Notes under the pieces: generated by a model
The model's input: the letters and a program-made list of their open reading frames with translations, nothing else
The model's database searches: none
What the model was told of the DNA's origin: nothing
Shown here: one piece after another, positions 13,870 to 22,163 of the stretch
How positions within the stretch are numbered: the stretch's first letter is position 1
Layout: each line of letters starts with the position of its first letter
Source: Pseudomonadota bacterium
GTDB taxonomy: Bacteria; Pseudomonadota; Alphaproteobacteria; Rhizobiales; Devosiaceae
Direction of reading: 5' to 3'
NCBI GenBank assembly: GCA_023393475.1
Contig: JAEWLC010000087.1
Span: 1-22,686, forward strand
Length of the DNA: 22,686 bases
Translations under genes and position numbers: made by a program

Positions 13870-14607
13870 CTACTTCGGCAACATCCGCCGCGTCACCGCC
13901 AGCCGCGCCCAATGCGGCAACGCCGCCAGCACCCGTATCGCTACCGACATTCGCCGCGGAAACGCAATCTCGAACTTCCCCGCCTCGAGCCCATGCGCGA
14001 TCCGCTCCACCGCATCCTCCGTCGAGATCAGGAACGGCATCGGAAACGTGTTCTTCCGCGTCAGCGGCGTATCGACGAAGCCGGGGTTGATGACGCTCAG
14101 CTTCACACCGAACGCCTCGAGCTCCGGCTCCAGCGCCTCGCACATGTTGATCAGCGCTGCCTTGGTCGCGCCATAGGCCGAAGCCGTCGGCAGCCCGACA
14201 TACCCCGTCAGGGACGACACCACCGCGATATGCCCGCTGCGCCGCGCCATCATCGCCGGCATCACCACCTCGAGGCACTTCACCGTGCCCATCAGGTTCA
14301 CCTCGACATTGGCACCGAACTTCTCCGCCGAGAACCCCTCGGCCGACACCGGCACATAGGTCCCCGCATTCAGCACCACGAGTTCCGGCACGCCGAGCTC
14401 GTCGGCAATCCGCGCCCACACGTCCTTCACTGCACCAAGATCCGTCACATCGAGCGCAAATGGCATGATCCCGGCCTGCTCGGCCGCGAGCGCCGCCAGA
14501 TCCGCGGCGGATCTGGCACTGACGGCCACGGTCCATCCATCCTGCGCCAACCGCTTCGCCAGTCCCCGGCCTATCCCGCTACCGGCCCCGGTTACCCACG
14601 CTATCAA
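13870..14607 (-). CDS. Short-chain dehydrogenase/reductase
   Basis: A 245-aa classical SDR (NAD(P)-dependent oxidoreductase). Rossmann motif TGAGSGIG (6-13), NAG (80-82), catalytic Asn104, Ser132, Tyr145 and Lys149 (YGATK), then NPGFVDTPLT (about 174-183). Start is TTG (14605-14607), backed by a strong GGAGGT 5 nt upstream; it begins exactly at the first beta strand (MIAWVTGAG). The SARSAADL stretch after the second strand (Arg32) favours NADP(H). Substrate unknown. SDRs of this type recur in the same clusters as COG2907/DUF1365 genes, but here it is on the opposite strand. Confidence 0.9.
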   Translation of the reverse strand: MIAWVTGAGSGIGRGLAKRLAQDGWTVAVSARSAADLAALAAEQAGIMPFALDVTDLGAVKDVWARIADELGVPELVVLNAGTYVPVSAEGFSAEKFGANVEVNLMGTVKCLEVVMPAMMARRSGHIAVVSSLTGYVGLPTASAYGATKAALINMCEALEPELEAFGVKLSVINPGFVDTPLTRKNTFPMPFLISTEDAVERIAHGLEAGKFEIAFPRRMSVAIRVLAALPHWARLAVTRRMLPK

Positions 14608-14761
14608 ACTGCACCTCCGTTGCTTTGGCGTAGATACGCGCCCCCAACGGCGTAGGTTTCACGCCCGGTCGCATGGCAATGGCGCCACGCCCGCATCTTC
14701 AGCTAGAAATCGGCGGCGATTCCACTGAACCTTTCGCCCCCCACCAGAGCGGAGAACGACG

Positions 14762-15751
14762 ATGCATGTAGGCCGTTCATACAAGCTCACGCATTTCGCC
14801 CTCTGGTCTCGCCGCAGCGTCATCTACATGGCGCTCGTCAGCATCCTCGCCGTCCTCGTCTACATCATCCCCGCCACCGCCGGCTTCTCGATCCCCTGGC
14901 CGATCATACTCGTGCTCGGCACCACGGTGTCGCTGGTTGTCGGCTTCAAGAGTTCGCAGGTCCTGCAGCGCAGCAGCGATGCGCTCCAGACCTTTACCGG
15001 CATCGCGGCCACCAGCCGCCTGCTCGCCGGCTATTGCTGCGATTTCGTCGAACCCGGAACGGCGCGCCGGATCATCTATCGCCACCTCGCCTGGCTGACC
15101 GCACAACGCTCCGCCCTGCGTCAGCCCCGGCCGTGGGAGAGCGTCGAGCGCGCTGCCAACAAGGAGTACCGGCGGCGCTACCACATCGAGGAGGATGCTA
15201 TGTCGCTCCGTACCGAGCTTCAGGCGCTGATCGGGCCCGAGGCCGCCGCCGAGGCCCTCGCCAGCGACCGGCCAGCGCTCGCCCTCCTCGACCGGCAAGG
15301 CCGCGAAATCAACGCCCTCCTGCCGGCCGTGCCGGGGCCGATCTTCGGCGAGTTGCTGAAGCTCCTCCGCGAGTGCCACGACCACCAGGTGCGCTGCGAC
15401 CGGATCAAGGACGCGCCCTACCCGCGCCAATACGCCGTGGTCAGTTCCCTCTTCGTCGGCATCTTCGTGACGCTCCTGCCCTTCGGCGTGGTGCCGATCT
15501 TCGCCTCGGCCACCGGCGGCGCGCTCGCCTCGATCATGCTCTGGCTCAGCGTGCCATTCAGCGCCCTGCTCGGCTGGGCCTATCTCTCGCTCGACCAGGT
15601 CACCGAAAGCACCGCCAACCCCTTCGAGGGCAACGCCAACGATGTGCCGATTTCGACCATCTGCCGCAACATCGAGATCGAAATCCGACGGCGCTTGGGC
15701 GAAACCGACATCCCGCCGCGGCTTGAGCCGGTCAACGGCATCGCCACCTGA
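14762..15751 (+). CDS. Bestrophin-family membrane channel
   Basis: A 329-aa protein of the bestrophin/UPF0187 family (anion channels). Two hydrophobic hairpins lie at about 22-63 and 222-285. Typical elements: LVVGFKSSQVLQRSSDAL in the N-terminal part, the conserved KDAPYPRQYAVVSSLFVGIF just before the third membrane segment, LPFGVVPIF, and the C-terminal ANPFEGNANDVPIS corresponding to the acidic Ca-clasp region of the animal proteins. In bacteria most members form pentameric ion channels of uncertain role. Start ATG with GGAG about 7 nt upstream. Convergent with the MFS gene with only 3 bp between stops. Confidence 0.85.
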   Translation: MHVGRSYKLTHFALWSRRSVIYMALVSILAVLVYIIPATAGFSIPWPIILVLGTTVSLVVGFKSSQVLQRSSDALQTFTGIAATSRLLAGYCCDFVEPGTARRIIYRHLAWLTAQRSALRQPRPWESVERAANKEYRRRYHIEEDAMSLRTELQALIGPEAAAEALASDRPALALLDRQGREINALLPAVPGPIFGELLKLLRECHDHQVRCDRIKDAPYPRQYAVVSSLFVGIFVTLLPFGVVPIFASATGGALASIMLWLSVPFSALLGWAYLSLDQVTESTANPFEGNANDVPISTICRNIEIEIRRRLGETDIPPRLEPVNGIAT

Positions 15752-15754
15752 GGC

Positions 15755-16912
15755 CTACGCTTCCCGCTCGCCCTCGGGCACCGTGCGCCACACCAGCAGC
15801 GCCAGCGCCACCAGCGGCGCCCCGATCATCGGCAGCGCGATGGCGCCCCAGCTGTCCACCACCACGCCGCCCACGGCCGCGGCCACCGCCATGCCGATCA
15901 TGAACGCCGACATGTTGAGCGAAATCGCCACGGGCACCGCTCCCGGCGCGATCTGCGCCATGTGGCTCGCCACCGCGATCGAATAGGTCCGCACCACGAA
16001 TCCCTGCACGCCCACCGTCAGCATCAGCGCCGGCAGCGCCAGGTCGCGCGGCACATGCGGCAGCCCGACGAAAATCACCATCACCGCGATCACCGCGCAG
16101 CCCGCGATCATCGCCGTCCTGCCGCTGCCGTAGCGGTCCGACATCCGCCCTGCCGTCGCGCTGCAGGCGATCGCACCCACGCCGCCGGCCAGCAGCACCA
16201 GCGGCAGCGTTTCGTAGCCGACGCCCACCGCATCCATCAGCGCGCCGATATAGACGATCAACGGCGACGACCCGATCATGAAGATCAGCGTCGAGACCAG
16301 CGCCAGCCCGATCCCCGGATTGCGCAGCACCCGCAGCCGGTCGCCGATGCTCAGCGTGTCGCCCATCATGCCGCGCGGCAGCTTCAGGTAGAGCGCCAGC
16401 GCCGCCAGCCCGGCCATGATCGCCAGCATCACATAGACGATGCGCCAGCCGAACTGCGCCGCGAGCCACGCGCCGATCGGCAGCCCGGCCAGCGCCGCGA
16501 TCGCCTGCCCCATGCTGATCACCTGCATGTAGCGCCCGCGTTTGCCGTAGGGCGCGAGCATGGCCGCCGTCGCCATCGCGGTGCCGGTATAGGTGCCGGC
16601 CGCCACGGCCAGCACCGTCCGCACCACCACCAGCGCGTCGAACGTCGTCATCAGCACGATCAGCAGCGCGCAGGTCGCGAACGCGAACTCCGCCCCGGCA
16701 AGAATCCGCCGCCGCCCCACGCCACCCAGCAGCAGCGCCAGCAAGGGCGGCCCGAACGCGTAGGCGATCGAATAGAACAGCACCAGCAAGCCGGCCTGCC
16801 CCAGCGTCACACCAAGGTCAGCGCTGATCAGCGGCAGCAACCCGGCGATCAAACCACCCTCGATGGCGCCCACGAAAGCCGCCGCCGACAGCCAGAAAAG
16901 CCGCGAATCCAT
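15755..16912 (-). CDS. MFS transporter, DHA1/AraJ-like
   Basis: A 385-aa permease with about 12 hydrophobic segments. The N-terminal half has the DHA1 style AIEGGLIAGLLPLISADLGV, the loop GVGRRRILAGAEF (motif A-like), VRTVLAVAAGTYTGTAMATA and GLPIGAWLAAQFGWRIVYVM (motif C-like); the second half has MSDRYGSGRTAMIAG. Relatives export drugs, sugars or metabolites; no substrate is predicted. Start ATG with GAGGGGA a few bases upstream. No regulator is adjacent. The 186-bp spacer to the next gene contains a small GGGCA..TGCCC hairpin but no other gene. Confidence 0.9.
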   Translation of the reverse strand: MDSRLFWLSAAAFVGAIEGGLIAGLLPLISADLGVTLGQAGLLVLFYSIAYAFGPPLLALLLGGVGRRRILAGAEFAFATCALLIVLMTTFDALVVVRTVLAVAAGTYTGTAMATAAMLAPYGKRGRYMQVISMGQAIAALAGLPIGAWLAAQFGWRIVYVMLAIMAGLAALALYLKLPRGMMGDTLSIGDRLRVLRNPGIGLALVSTLIFMIGSSPLIVYIGALMDAVGVGYETLPLVLLAGGVGAIACSATAGRMSDRYGSGRTAMIAGCAVIAVMVIFVGLPHVPRDLALPALMLTVGVQGFVVRTYSIAVASHMAQIAPGAVPVAISLNMSAFMIGMAVAAAVGGVVVDSWGAIALPMIGAPLVALALLVWRTVPEGEREA

Positions 16913-17102
16913 GTTTCCCCTCGACTACCATTCTAGGGGTGCGAAAGCCGCCATGAAAAGGGGCTAGTCGGCCCGCCGGCTCGTCCTTTGGTCGGGCATG
17001 CGCGTGCCCGCCTCGTCTGAACCTCCGCCGAACCCGCGGCTCAACTACGGTTCACGGCATGTCGGTCACCATCCCCTCAACTCAACCCATGAGGGAATGA
17101 CT

Positions 17103-17387
17103 ATGAAGCTCAACCGTACCACCATCGCTGCTCTCGCCACCCTGCTCGCCATGAGCTACGGGGCCGCCGAGGCCGCTCAACTGCGCATGCCCGTGAAGGG
17201 CGACCAGCCCGTCGCGGGCGGCCTCGTCGCCAAGCCGAAGGTCACGAGAGATACCTGCGACCAGACCTATCCCAGCGGCGCCGACCTCTGCGATCCGGAC
17301 TCGCTGGCCCAGCGCTGCGACGATGCCGACGGCGGCATGTCCAGCCTTCCGGGCGGCGGCGTCGATTGCGACCTCGGTCCCGATTGA
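17103..17387 (+). CDS. Small secreted Cys/Asp-rich protein
   Basis: Unrecognised 94-aa protein. The second of two close ATGs (17097, 17103) is chosen because GAGGG is then 7 nt upstream. The signal peptide is MKLNRTTIAALATLLAMSYG, with cleavage likely after AEA. The mature region first carries Lys/Val/Pro residues. It then becomes acidic with four cysteines in the last 45 residues (TRDTCDQ, DLCDPD, QRCDDADGG, DCDLGPD), each next to Asp. This could be a disulfide-bonded or metal-binding peptide; nothing further is supported. It is probably a monocistronic unit, with a hairpin just downstream. Confidence 0.6.
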   Translation: MKLNRTTIAALATLLAMSYGAAEAAQLRMPVKGDQPVAGGLVAKPKVTRDTCDQTYPSGADLCDPDSLAQRCDDADGGMSSLPGGGVDCDLGPD

Positions 17388-17397
17388 TCGATCTCGG

Positions 17398-17426
17398 GAG
17401 GGGTGGCCGCCCGTCGGCCGCCCCTC
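17398..17426 (+). terminator. Hairpin after the small secreted-protein gene
   Basis: GAGGGGTGGCCG (17398-17409) pairs with CGGCCGCCCCTC (17415-17426), with one G-T wobble and a 5-nt loop, 10 bp after the stop. There is no T-run, so termination is probable rather than certain. Confidence 0.5.
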
Positions 17427-17466
17427 TCGCCTGCAGCACGCATCAGCGGGAACGATCGACGCCCCT

Positions 17467-17496
17467 GTTCACATTCCGTTCCCGAGCCACTATATC
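17467..17496 (+). promoter_or_regulatory. uvrB promoter with SOS (LexA) box
   Basis: GTTC-ACATTCC-GTTC (17467-17481) fits the alphaproteobacterial LexA box GTTC-N7-GTTC. It overlaps a -35-like TTCACA (17468-17473) that is followed 17 bp later by TATATC (17491-17496). A repressor bound there would occlude RNA polymerase, the expected arrangement for a DNA-damage-inducible uvrB. The ATG at 17586 is 90 bp from the -10. Confidence 0.65.
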
Positions 17497-17585
17497 TCTT
17501 GGCACCGCTATACCCCTGACACATTCTGACAGTGCGCCCGCCTATGGTGTCCGCTGACGACTCGTGTCCGCCGAGAGAGCCCGCC

Positions 17586-20282
17586 ATGCCCCCGAAGAAG
17601 CCTGCAGCCACCGAGAAGCCTGCCGCCCCTTCCTTCTCCATCGACGACTTCATCGGCGATATCGAGAAGGCCGAGGAGCTGCGGCTGTCCAAGGCCCTCC
17701 CGCAGGAGCGGCTGAAGAACAAGCGAGCCCTCGACAATGCTGCCCGCCGCGCCGCCGAGGCCAACGGCACCGGCATCCAGCCGCTGAAGCCGCAGCCGCT
17801 GGCGCGCTCCGTCGAGGGCGGCGATGTGCAGCCGAGCGTTGGCACCGGAGGACGGCGTAAGTCCACGCAGCCCGATCTCGACGCGGAGTTCTCGCAGGAA
17901 GTCCCGGACGTTCCTGCAAAGCCCAAGAAAACCGCCCGCTCGGCCGCCACCGGCATGCAGCTCAAGGCCCCCAAGTCCAAGGCCAACTCGGTCGAGCGCC
18001 CGGATTTCGGCGGCATGGGCGAGTCGCCCCAGGCCGGCTTCGGCCACGTCCCCTCCGGCCATTCGATCAACGATGCGCTGGAGGAGTCCAAAAAGACCGT
18101 CCGTGCCCGCAACATGCCCGGCCAGTCGCTCGTCGGCGCACAGACCGTCGGCATCTCCGCTACCGTGAAGGCACTGGAGGAGATCATCCTCCACGGCCGC
18201 AAGGAGGTCGAGGGCAACAAGGAGTGGAAGCCCCACCGCCCGGCGCCCCGTGCGAAATCCGAAGGCGGCATCCCGTTCAAGCTGGTGACGCCCTACGAGC
18301 CGCGCGGCGACCAGCCCACCGCCATCGCCGAGCTGGTGGAAGGCGTCGAGAACGGCGAGACCGACCAGGTCCTGCTCGGCGTCACCGGCTCGGGCAAGAC
18401 CTTCACCGCCGCGCAGACCATCATGCGCACGCAGCGCCCGGCGCTGATCCTCGCCCCGAACAAGACCCTCGCCGCCCAGCTCTACGGCGAGATGAAAGCC
18501 TTCTTCCCCGACAACGCCGTCGAGTACTTCGTCTCCTATTACGACTACTACCAGCCCGAGGCCTATGTCCCGCGCACCGACACCTATATCGAGAAGGAAT
18601 CGACCATCAACGAGCAGATCGACCGCATGCGCCACGCGGCCACGCGCTCCCTGCTCGAACGCGACGACGTCATCATCGTCGCCTCCGTCTCCTGCATCTA
18701 CGGTATCGGCTCGGTCGAGGACTACACGGCCATGACGCTCGACGTCCGCAAGGGCCAGAAGCTCGACCAGCGCGAGTTCCTCCGCGCCCTCGCCCAGCTG
18801 CAGTACAAGCGCGGCGAGGCCGGCTTTACCCGCGGCACTTTTCGCGTCCGCGGCGACACGGTCGAACTCTTCCCCGCCCACTATGAGGATGCCGCCTGGC
18901 GCATCACCATGTTCGGCAACGAGATCGAGTCGATCGCCGAGTTCGATCCGCTGACCGGCAAGAAGGCGTCCGACCTCCTCTCCGTCCGCATCTTCGCCAA
19001 CAGCCACTACGTCACGCCGCGCGCCACCCTCTCGGGCGCCATCAAGGAGATCCGCAAGGAGCTCGCCGCCCGCCTGCAGGAGCTCAACGGCGCCGGCCGC
19101 TTCCTCGAAGCGCAGCGCCTCGAGCAGCGCACCCTGTTCGATCTCGAGATGATGGAAGCCACCGGCTCCTGCGCCGGCATCGAGAACTACTCGCGTTACT
19201 TCTCCGGCCGCAAGCCGGGCGAGCCGCCGCCGACCCTGTTCGAATACCTACCCGACAACGCCCTCGTCTTCATCGACGAAAGCCACGTCACCGTCGGCCA
19301 GCTCGGCGCCATGTATCGCGGCGATCTTCGTCGCAAAGCCACCCTCGCCGAATACGGCTTCCGCCTGCCCTCGGCCATGGACAATCGCCCGCTCCGCTTC
19401 GAGGAGTGGAACGCCATGCGCCCGCAGACCGTCTACGTCTCCGCCACCCCCGGCGCCTGGGAGATGGAGCAGGCCGGCGGCGTCTTCGCCGAGCAGGTCA
19501 TCCGCCCCACCGGCCTCATCGATCCGCCCGTCGAGATCCGCCCGGCCAAGAACCAGGTCGACGACGTCGTCGACGAGATCCACCAGGTCAGCCGCGCCGG
19601 CTACCGCACGCTCGTCACCGTGCTGACAAAACGCATGGCCGAGGACCTCACCGAGTATCTCCACGAACAAGGTATCCGCGTGCGCTACATGCACAGCGAC
19701 ATCGACACCATCGAGCGCATCGAGATCATCAGGGATCTCCGCCTCGGCGCCTTCGATGTACTGGTGGGCATCAACCTGCTGCGCGAAGGCCTCGACATCC
19801 CCGAATGTGGCTTCGTCGCCATCCTCGACGCCGACAAGGAAGGCTTCCTGCGCTCCGAGACGTCACTGATCCAGACCATCGGCCGCGCCGCCCGCAACGT
19901 CGACGGCAAGGTCATCCTCTACGCCGACAACATCACCGGCTCCATGGAACGCGCCATGGCCGAAACCAACCGCCGTAGAGAGAAACAGGTCGCCTACAAC
20001 GAAGCCAACGGCATCACCCCGCAGTCGGTCAAATCGAACATCAAGGAGATCGTCGACTCCGTCTACGAGCAGGACCACGTCACCGTCTCCATCGGCAAGG
20101 ACAAGACCGGCAAGGAAAAGGTGCAAGCCGGCGCCAACCTCGCCGCCGTGCTCAAGGACCTGGAACGCGAAATGCGCGAAGCCGCCACGAACCTTGAGTT
20201 CGAAAAGGCCGCACGGCTCAGGGACGAGATCAAGCGGCTGCGGGAGATGGAACTGGATGTGTTGGAGGGGGCGAAGGAGTAG
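17586..20282 (+). CDS. uvrB: Excinuclease ABC subunit B
   Basis: DNA damage recognition helicase of nucleotide excision repair, loaded by UvrA and recruiting UvrC. Start ATG 17586 (MPPKKP) is chosen with GAGAG a few bases upstream; the frame also offers GTG 17532 and ATG 17544. The first 220 or so residues are a Lys/Pro/Ala-rich extension absent from E. coli UvrB, including FSIDDFIGDIEKAEELRLSK. The canonical protein then begins at FKLVTPYEPRGDQP. Walker A GVTGSGKT about 265-272, beta-hairpin region around YFVSYYDYYQPEAYVP, Walker B FIDESHV about 560, motif VI QTIGRAARN, and a C-terminal UVR domain (NLEFEKAARLRDEIKRLREM) that binds UvrC. Regulated by the LexA box upstream. Confidence 0.97.
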   Translation: MPPKKPAATEKPAAPSFSIDDFIGDIEKAEELRLSKALPQERLKNKRALDNAARRAAEANGTGIQPLKPQPLARSVEGGDVQPSVGTGGRRKSTQPDLDAEFSQEVPDVPAKPKKTARSAATGMQLKAPKSKANSVERPDFGGMGESPQAGFGHVPSGHSINDALEESKKTVRARNMPGQSLVGAQTVGISATVKALEEIILHGRKEVEGNKEWKPHRPAPRAKSEGGIPFKLVTPYEPRGDQPTAIAELVEGVENGETDQVLLGVTGSGKTFTAAQTIMRTQRPALILAPNKTLAAQLYGEMKAFFPDNAVEYFVSYYDYYQPEAYVPRTDTYIEKESTINEQIDRMRHAATRSLLERDDVIIVASVSCIYGIGSVEDYTAMTLDVRKGQKLDQREFLRALAQLQYKRGEAGFTRGTFRVRGDTVELFPAHYEDAAWRITMFGNEIESIAEFDPLTGKKASDLLSVRIFANSHYVTPRATLSGAIKEIRKELAARLQELNGAGRFLEAQRLEQRTLFDLEMMEATGSCAGIENYSRYFSGRKPGEPPPTLFEYLPDNALVFIDESHVTVGQLGAMYRGDLRRKATLAEYGFRLPSAMDNRPLRFEEWNAMRPQTVYVSATPGAWEMEQAGGVFAEQVIRPTGLIDPPVEIRPAKNQVDDVVDEIHQVSRAGYRTLVTVLTKRMAEDLTEYLHEQGIRVRYMHSDIDTIERIEIIRDLRLGAFDVLVGINLLREGLDIPECGFVAILDADKEGFLRSETSLIQTIGRAARNVDGKVILYADNITGSMERAMAETNRRREKQVAYNEANGITPQSVKSNIKEIVDSVYEQDHVTVSIGKDKTGKEKVQAGANLAAVLKDLEREMREAATNLEFEKAARLRDEIKRLREMELDVLEGAKE

Positions 20283-20354
20283 CGACACTATCCCAATGGA
20301 TGGACTGTCCGACTCGTCCGCCGTTAGGGCGTATAGTTTCAAAGTATTGCTGGA

Positions 20355-21323
20355 TCATGTCTCCGGTTTGCCGAACCTTATCCTCCCACGCAGTGATTCC
20401 TTGCGACTCTCTTCGACCCGTTCCGCCTCCAGAATGCACTGCCCCAGCAGTTCCGACATTTCGTCAACAATGGCAGAACGGAAGACAACGTCTTGGAAAT
20501 CGAGCGCGTCGGACTCGTCCACCGCAATATACGACCGGTCCTCGTCCGCATCGTACTCCTCGCCGTGTTGAGTGCTCAGATTTCTTGCGTACACCTCACC
20601 CACAGCAGCCCCAGGGAACCGAGTGACGCTAACTACACTCAATACAGAATAGAATATCCTAGCCAAGCTTTCTGAACTGCCCCAGTACACGTTAAGTGTA
20701 CCGTCGACATATACGTGGAATCCACTAAAAAACCTCGAAAATATGTCAACATCACTATCACCGAGCGTGCGACGGCCGCGGATTTCGTCGATCATCATCT
20801 TCGCCGCAGGAACAACATACTTTCGTATTAGCAATTCGCGATTCATGTCGCGAAGGAAATTGAACACAGACCGGTCACTTGAGGCGCCGGCAACTTGCAG
20901 TACTATATCGTACAGATCGTCAAGACTTCTTGTAGCCAGGAACGACGCAACGAAGTACTCCTGAAACGACCTATGTACGAATGGATATCGATCGCCATCT
21001 ACCAGCATCACACAAACACTATCCGTTAGATCGTCGACGAAGTCCTCGGACTTTACTGATATTCCTTCGTATCTTATCGCTTCGGCGGCATATTTAATGG
21101 CGCTCTTCTTATCAAAACCAACTATACGATCGGCATAGCTTAGGAAGCAGAACGTCTCAAACAGTCGTGAAAAGTCGTACGTCTCCAGACCTGTCTTGAA
21201 TACGCGCCTGAACTTTGGCTTCAACGCATCATGTTTACGGAGTAGCGCGTCGAATGCCGTTTTGTAGAATATGTGCATCTTCGACGGCACGTCAGCAAAC
21301 TCGTTGAATGTCATCAACATCAT
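20355..21323 (-). CDS. C-terminal open part of the NACHT NTPase
   Basis: The longest ATG-initiated frame after the amber codon (322 aa), in the same frame as the N-terminal part. The ATG at 21321-21323 lies 115 nt beyond the TAG, falls inside a conserved stretch (SNPLLCCMMLMTFNEF) and has no Shine-Dalgarno, so independent translation is doubtful. It holds the FVHRSFQEYF element and the C-terminal region. It is best seen as a remnant of, or readthrough extension to, the upstream part. Confidence 0.45.
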   Translation of the reverse strand: MMLMTFNEFADVPSKMHIFYKTAFDALLRKHDALKPKFRRVFKTGLETYDFSRLFETFCFLSYADRIVGFDKKSAIKYAAEAIRYEGISVKSEDFVDDLTDSVCVMLVDGDRYPFVHRSFQEYFVASFLATRSLDDLYDIVLQVAGASSDRSVFNFLRDMNRELLIRKYVVPAAKMMIDEIRGRRTLGDSDVDIFSRFFSGFHVYVDGTLNVYWGSSESLARIFYSVLSVVSVTRFPGAAVGEVYARNLSTQHGEEYDADEDRSYIAVDESDALDFQDVVFRSAIVDEMSELLGQCILEAERVEESRKESLRGRIRFGKPET

Positions 21324-21437
21324 ACAGCAAAGAAGCGGATTTGATAGGAGCTCTCGATGAGTATCGTACAGTGACTCCCGTATCTTGTCTTTGAACTGAT
21401 CCTTGATTTCATCATCGAATTCTACTCGACTTATTAG

Positions 21438-22163
21438 CTAAATAGCTTGGTCTTTTCCTAAACCAGCGACCGTGAAGACATTAAAGGTCGGCCAAACATT
21501 GTATCGCTCGTCGGGTCTTCCGGACACCACAACACCGCCCCTGGGGCATCTCGCAACCAGTTCAAGTATTTGCGCCTCCATTTCGCCCCGGCTCTTGGGG
21601 TCGACCTCATCAAAGCCGTCCAAGAGAAGTGCAATATGGCCATTCTTCACCCCATAAATCAGACCTTCTTCCGAAAACCCGCCGGTAAAAACTGCAATCT
21701 GACTGCAAATGTGGGATGCAAGCCCCGATCCAGCTGAGATGTCGACTTCACGAAGCTCTATCAATACCGGAATGCATTTTTCCTCGGCCAAGAGGTCGAG
21801 AAAAATACTACGCATCGTCATCGATTTTCCGGACCCAGCACGGCCATTTATGACGATCTGGCCACCATCATACAGAAGAGCCCTTAGTTCGATCTCTTCT
21901 ACTGACCGACGTCCGCACTCGAATCTCATCGGAACGTACGCGCGACGAAGATCAACCGGCGCAGACCTGCTAATGATGGTCTTTACTTTCTTAAATCGCG
22001 CTTCACTCTGACTGATATACTCGACGAAGCCATTGATAAATGTGAGTTTGGCGACGTCGCGATACACACCGGCCTTACTTACCGCATAAGTATAAGCGCG
22101 GTCCAATAGATCTAGCGCCGCTTTGCCGAGCCCTGCTTTAATGTCCTTCTCTAACTCGTCCAT
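21438..22163 (-). CDS. N-terminal open part of the NACHT NTPase
   Basis: The 241-aa portion before the TAG: an N-terminal helical segment (about 1-75), then the P-loop NTPase core with Walker A and B intact. If translated as is, it would lack the helical and winged-helix parts that control STAND NTPases, as well as the C-terminal domain. It is listed because the frame itself is intact and has a good ribosome site. An ATG 45 bp further upstream (22208) is less likely. Confidence 0.6.
   Translation of the reverse strand: MDELEKDIKAGLGKAALDLLDRAYTYAVSKAGVYRDVAKLTFINGFVEYISQSEARFKKVKTIISRSAPVDLRRAYVPMRFECGRRSVEEIELRALLYDGGQIVINGRAGSGKSMTMRSIFLDLLAEEKCIPVLIELREVDISAGSGLASHICSQIAVFTGGFSEEGLIYGVKNGHIALLLDGFDEVDPKSRGEMEAQILELVARCPRGGVVVSGRPDERYNVWPTFNVFTVAGLGKDQAI

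Larger units (their letters stand above)
20355..22163 (-). pseudogene. NACHT-type STAND NTPase, interrupted by an in-frame amber codon
   Basis: One continuous frame of 602 positions, broken only by TAG at 21438-21440 (codon 242). Start ATG 22163 has GGAGG 5 nt upstream. Motifs before the stop: Walker A GRAGSGKS (107-114), Walker B ALLLDGFDEVD (178-188), sensor-like VVVSGRPDE (211-219), then VAGLGKDQAI. Directly after the stop the family pattern resumes (LISRVEFDDEI, then HRELLSNPLL), and FVHRSFQEYFVASFL (about 395-409) is the conserved element C-terminal to NACHT modules. A roughly 190-residue C-terminal region of unknown type follows. Proteins of this architecture are bacterial NLR-like NTPases, several of which defend against phage. 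A point-mutated GAG/AAG/CAG codon, readthrough, or a sequencing error would all fit. Confidence 0.8.

Noticed and set aside
15962..16936. 324-codon plus-strand frame over the MFS gene
   Set aside because: Its translation is an Arg/His/Gln-rich low-complexity run, the mirror of a hydrophobic membrane protein.
17029..17052. CGAAC...GGTT resembling an EcfG promoter before the small secreted gene
   Set aside because: Both elements carry a mismatch and the spacer is 15, outside the usual 16-17.
17508..19007. 499-codon open frame antisense to uvrB
   Set aside because: Gly/Asp/Leu/Val-rich shadow typical of GC-rich genes; no ribosome site or motif, and it lies wholly opposite the strongly supported uvrB.
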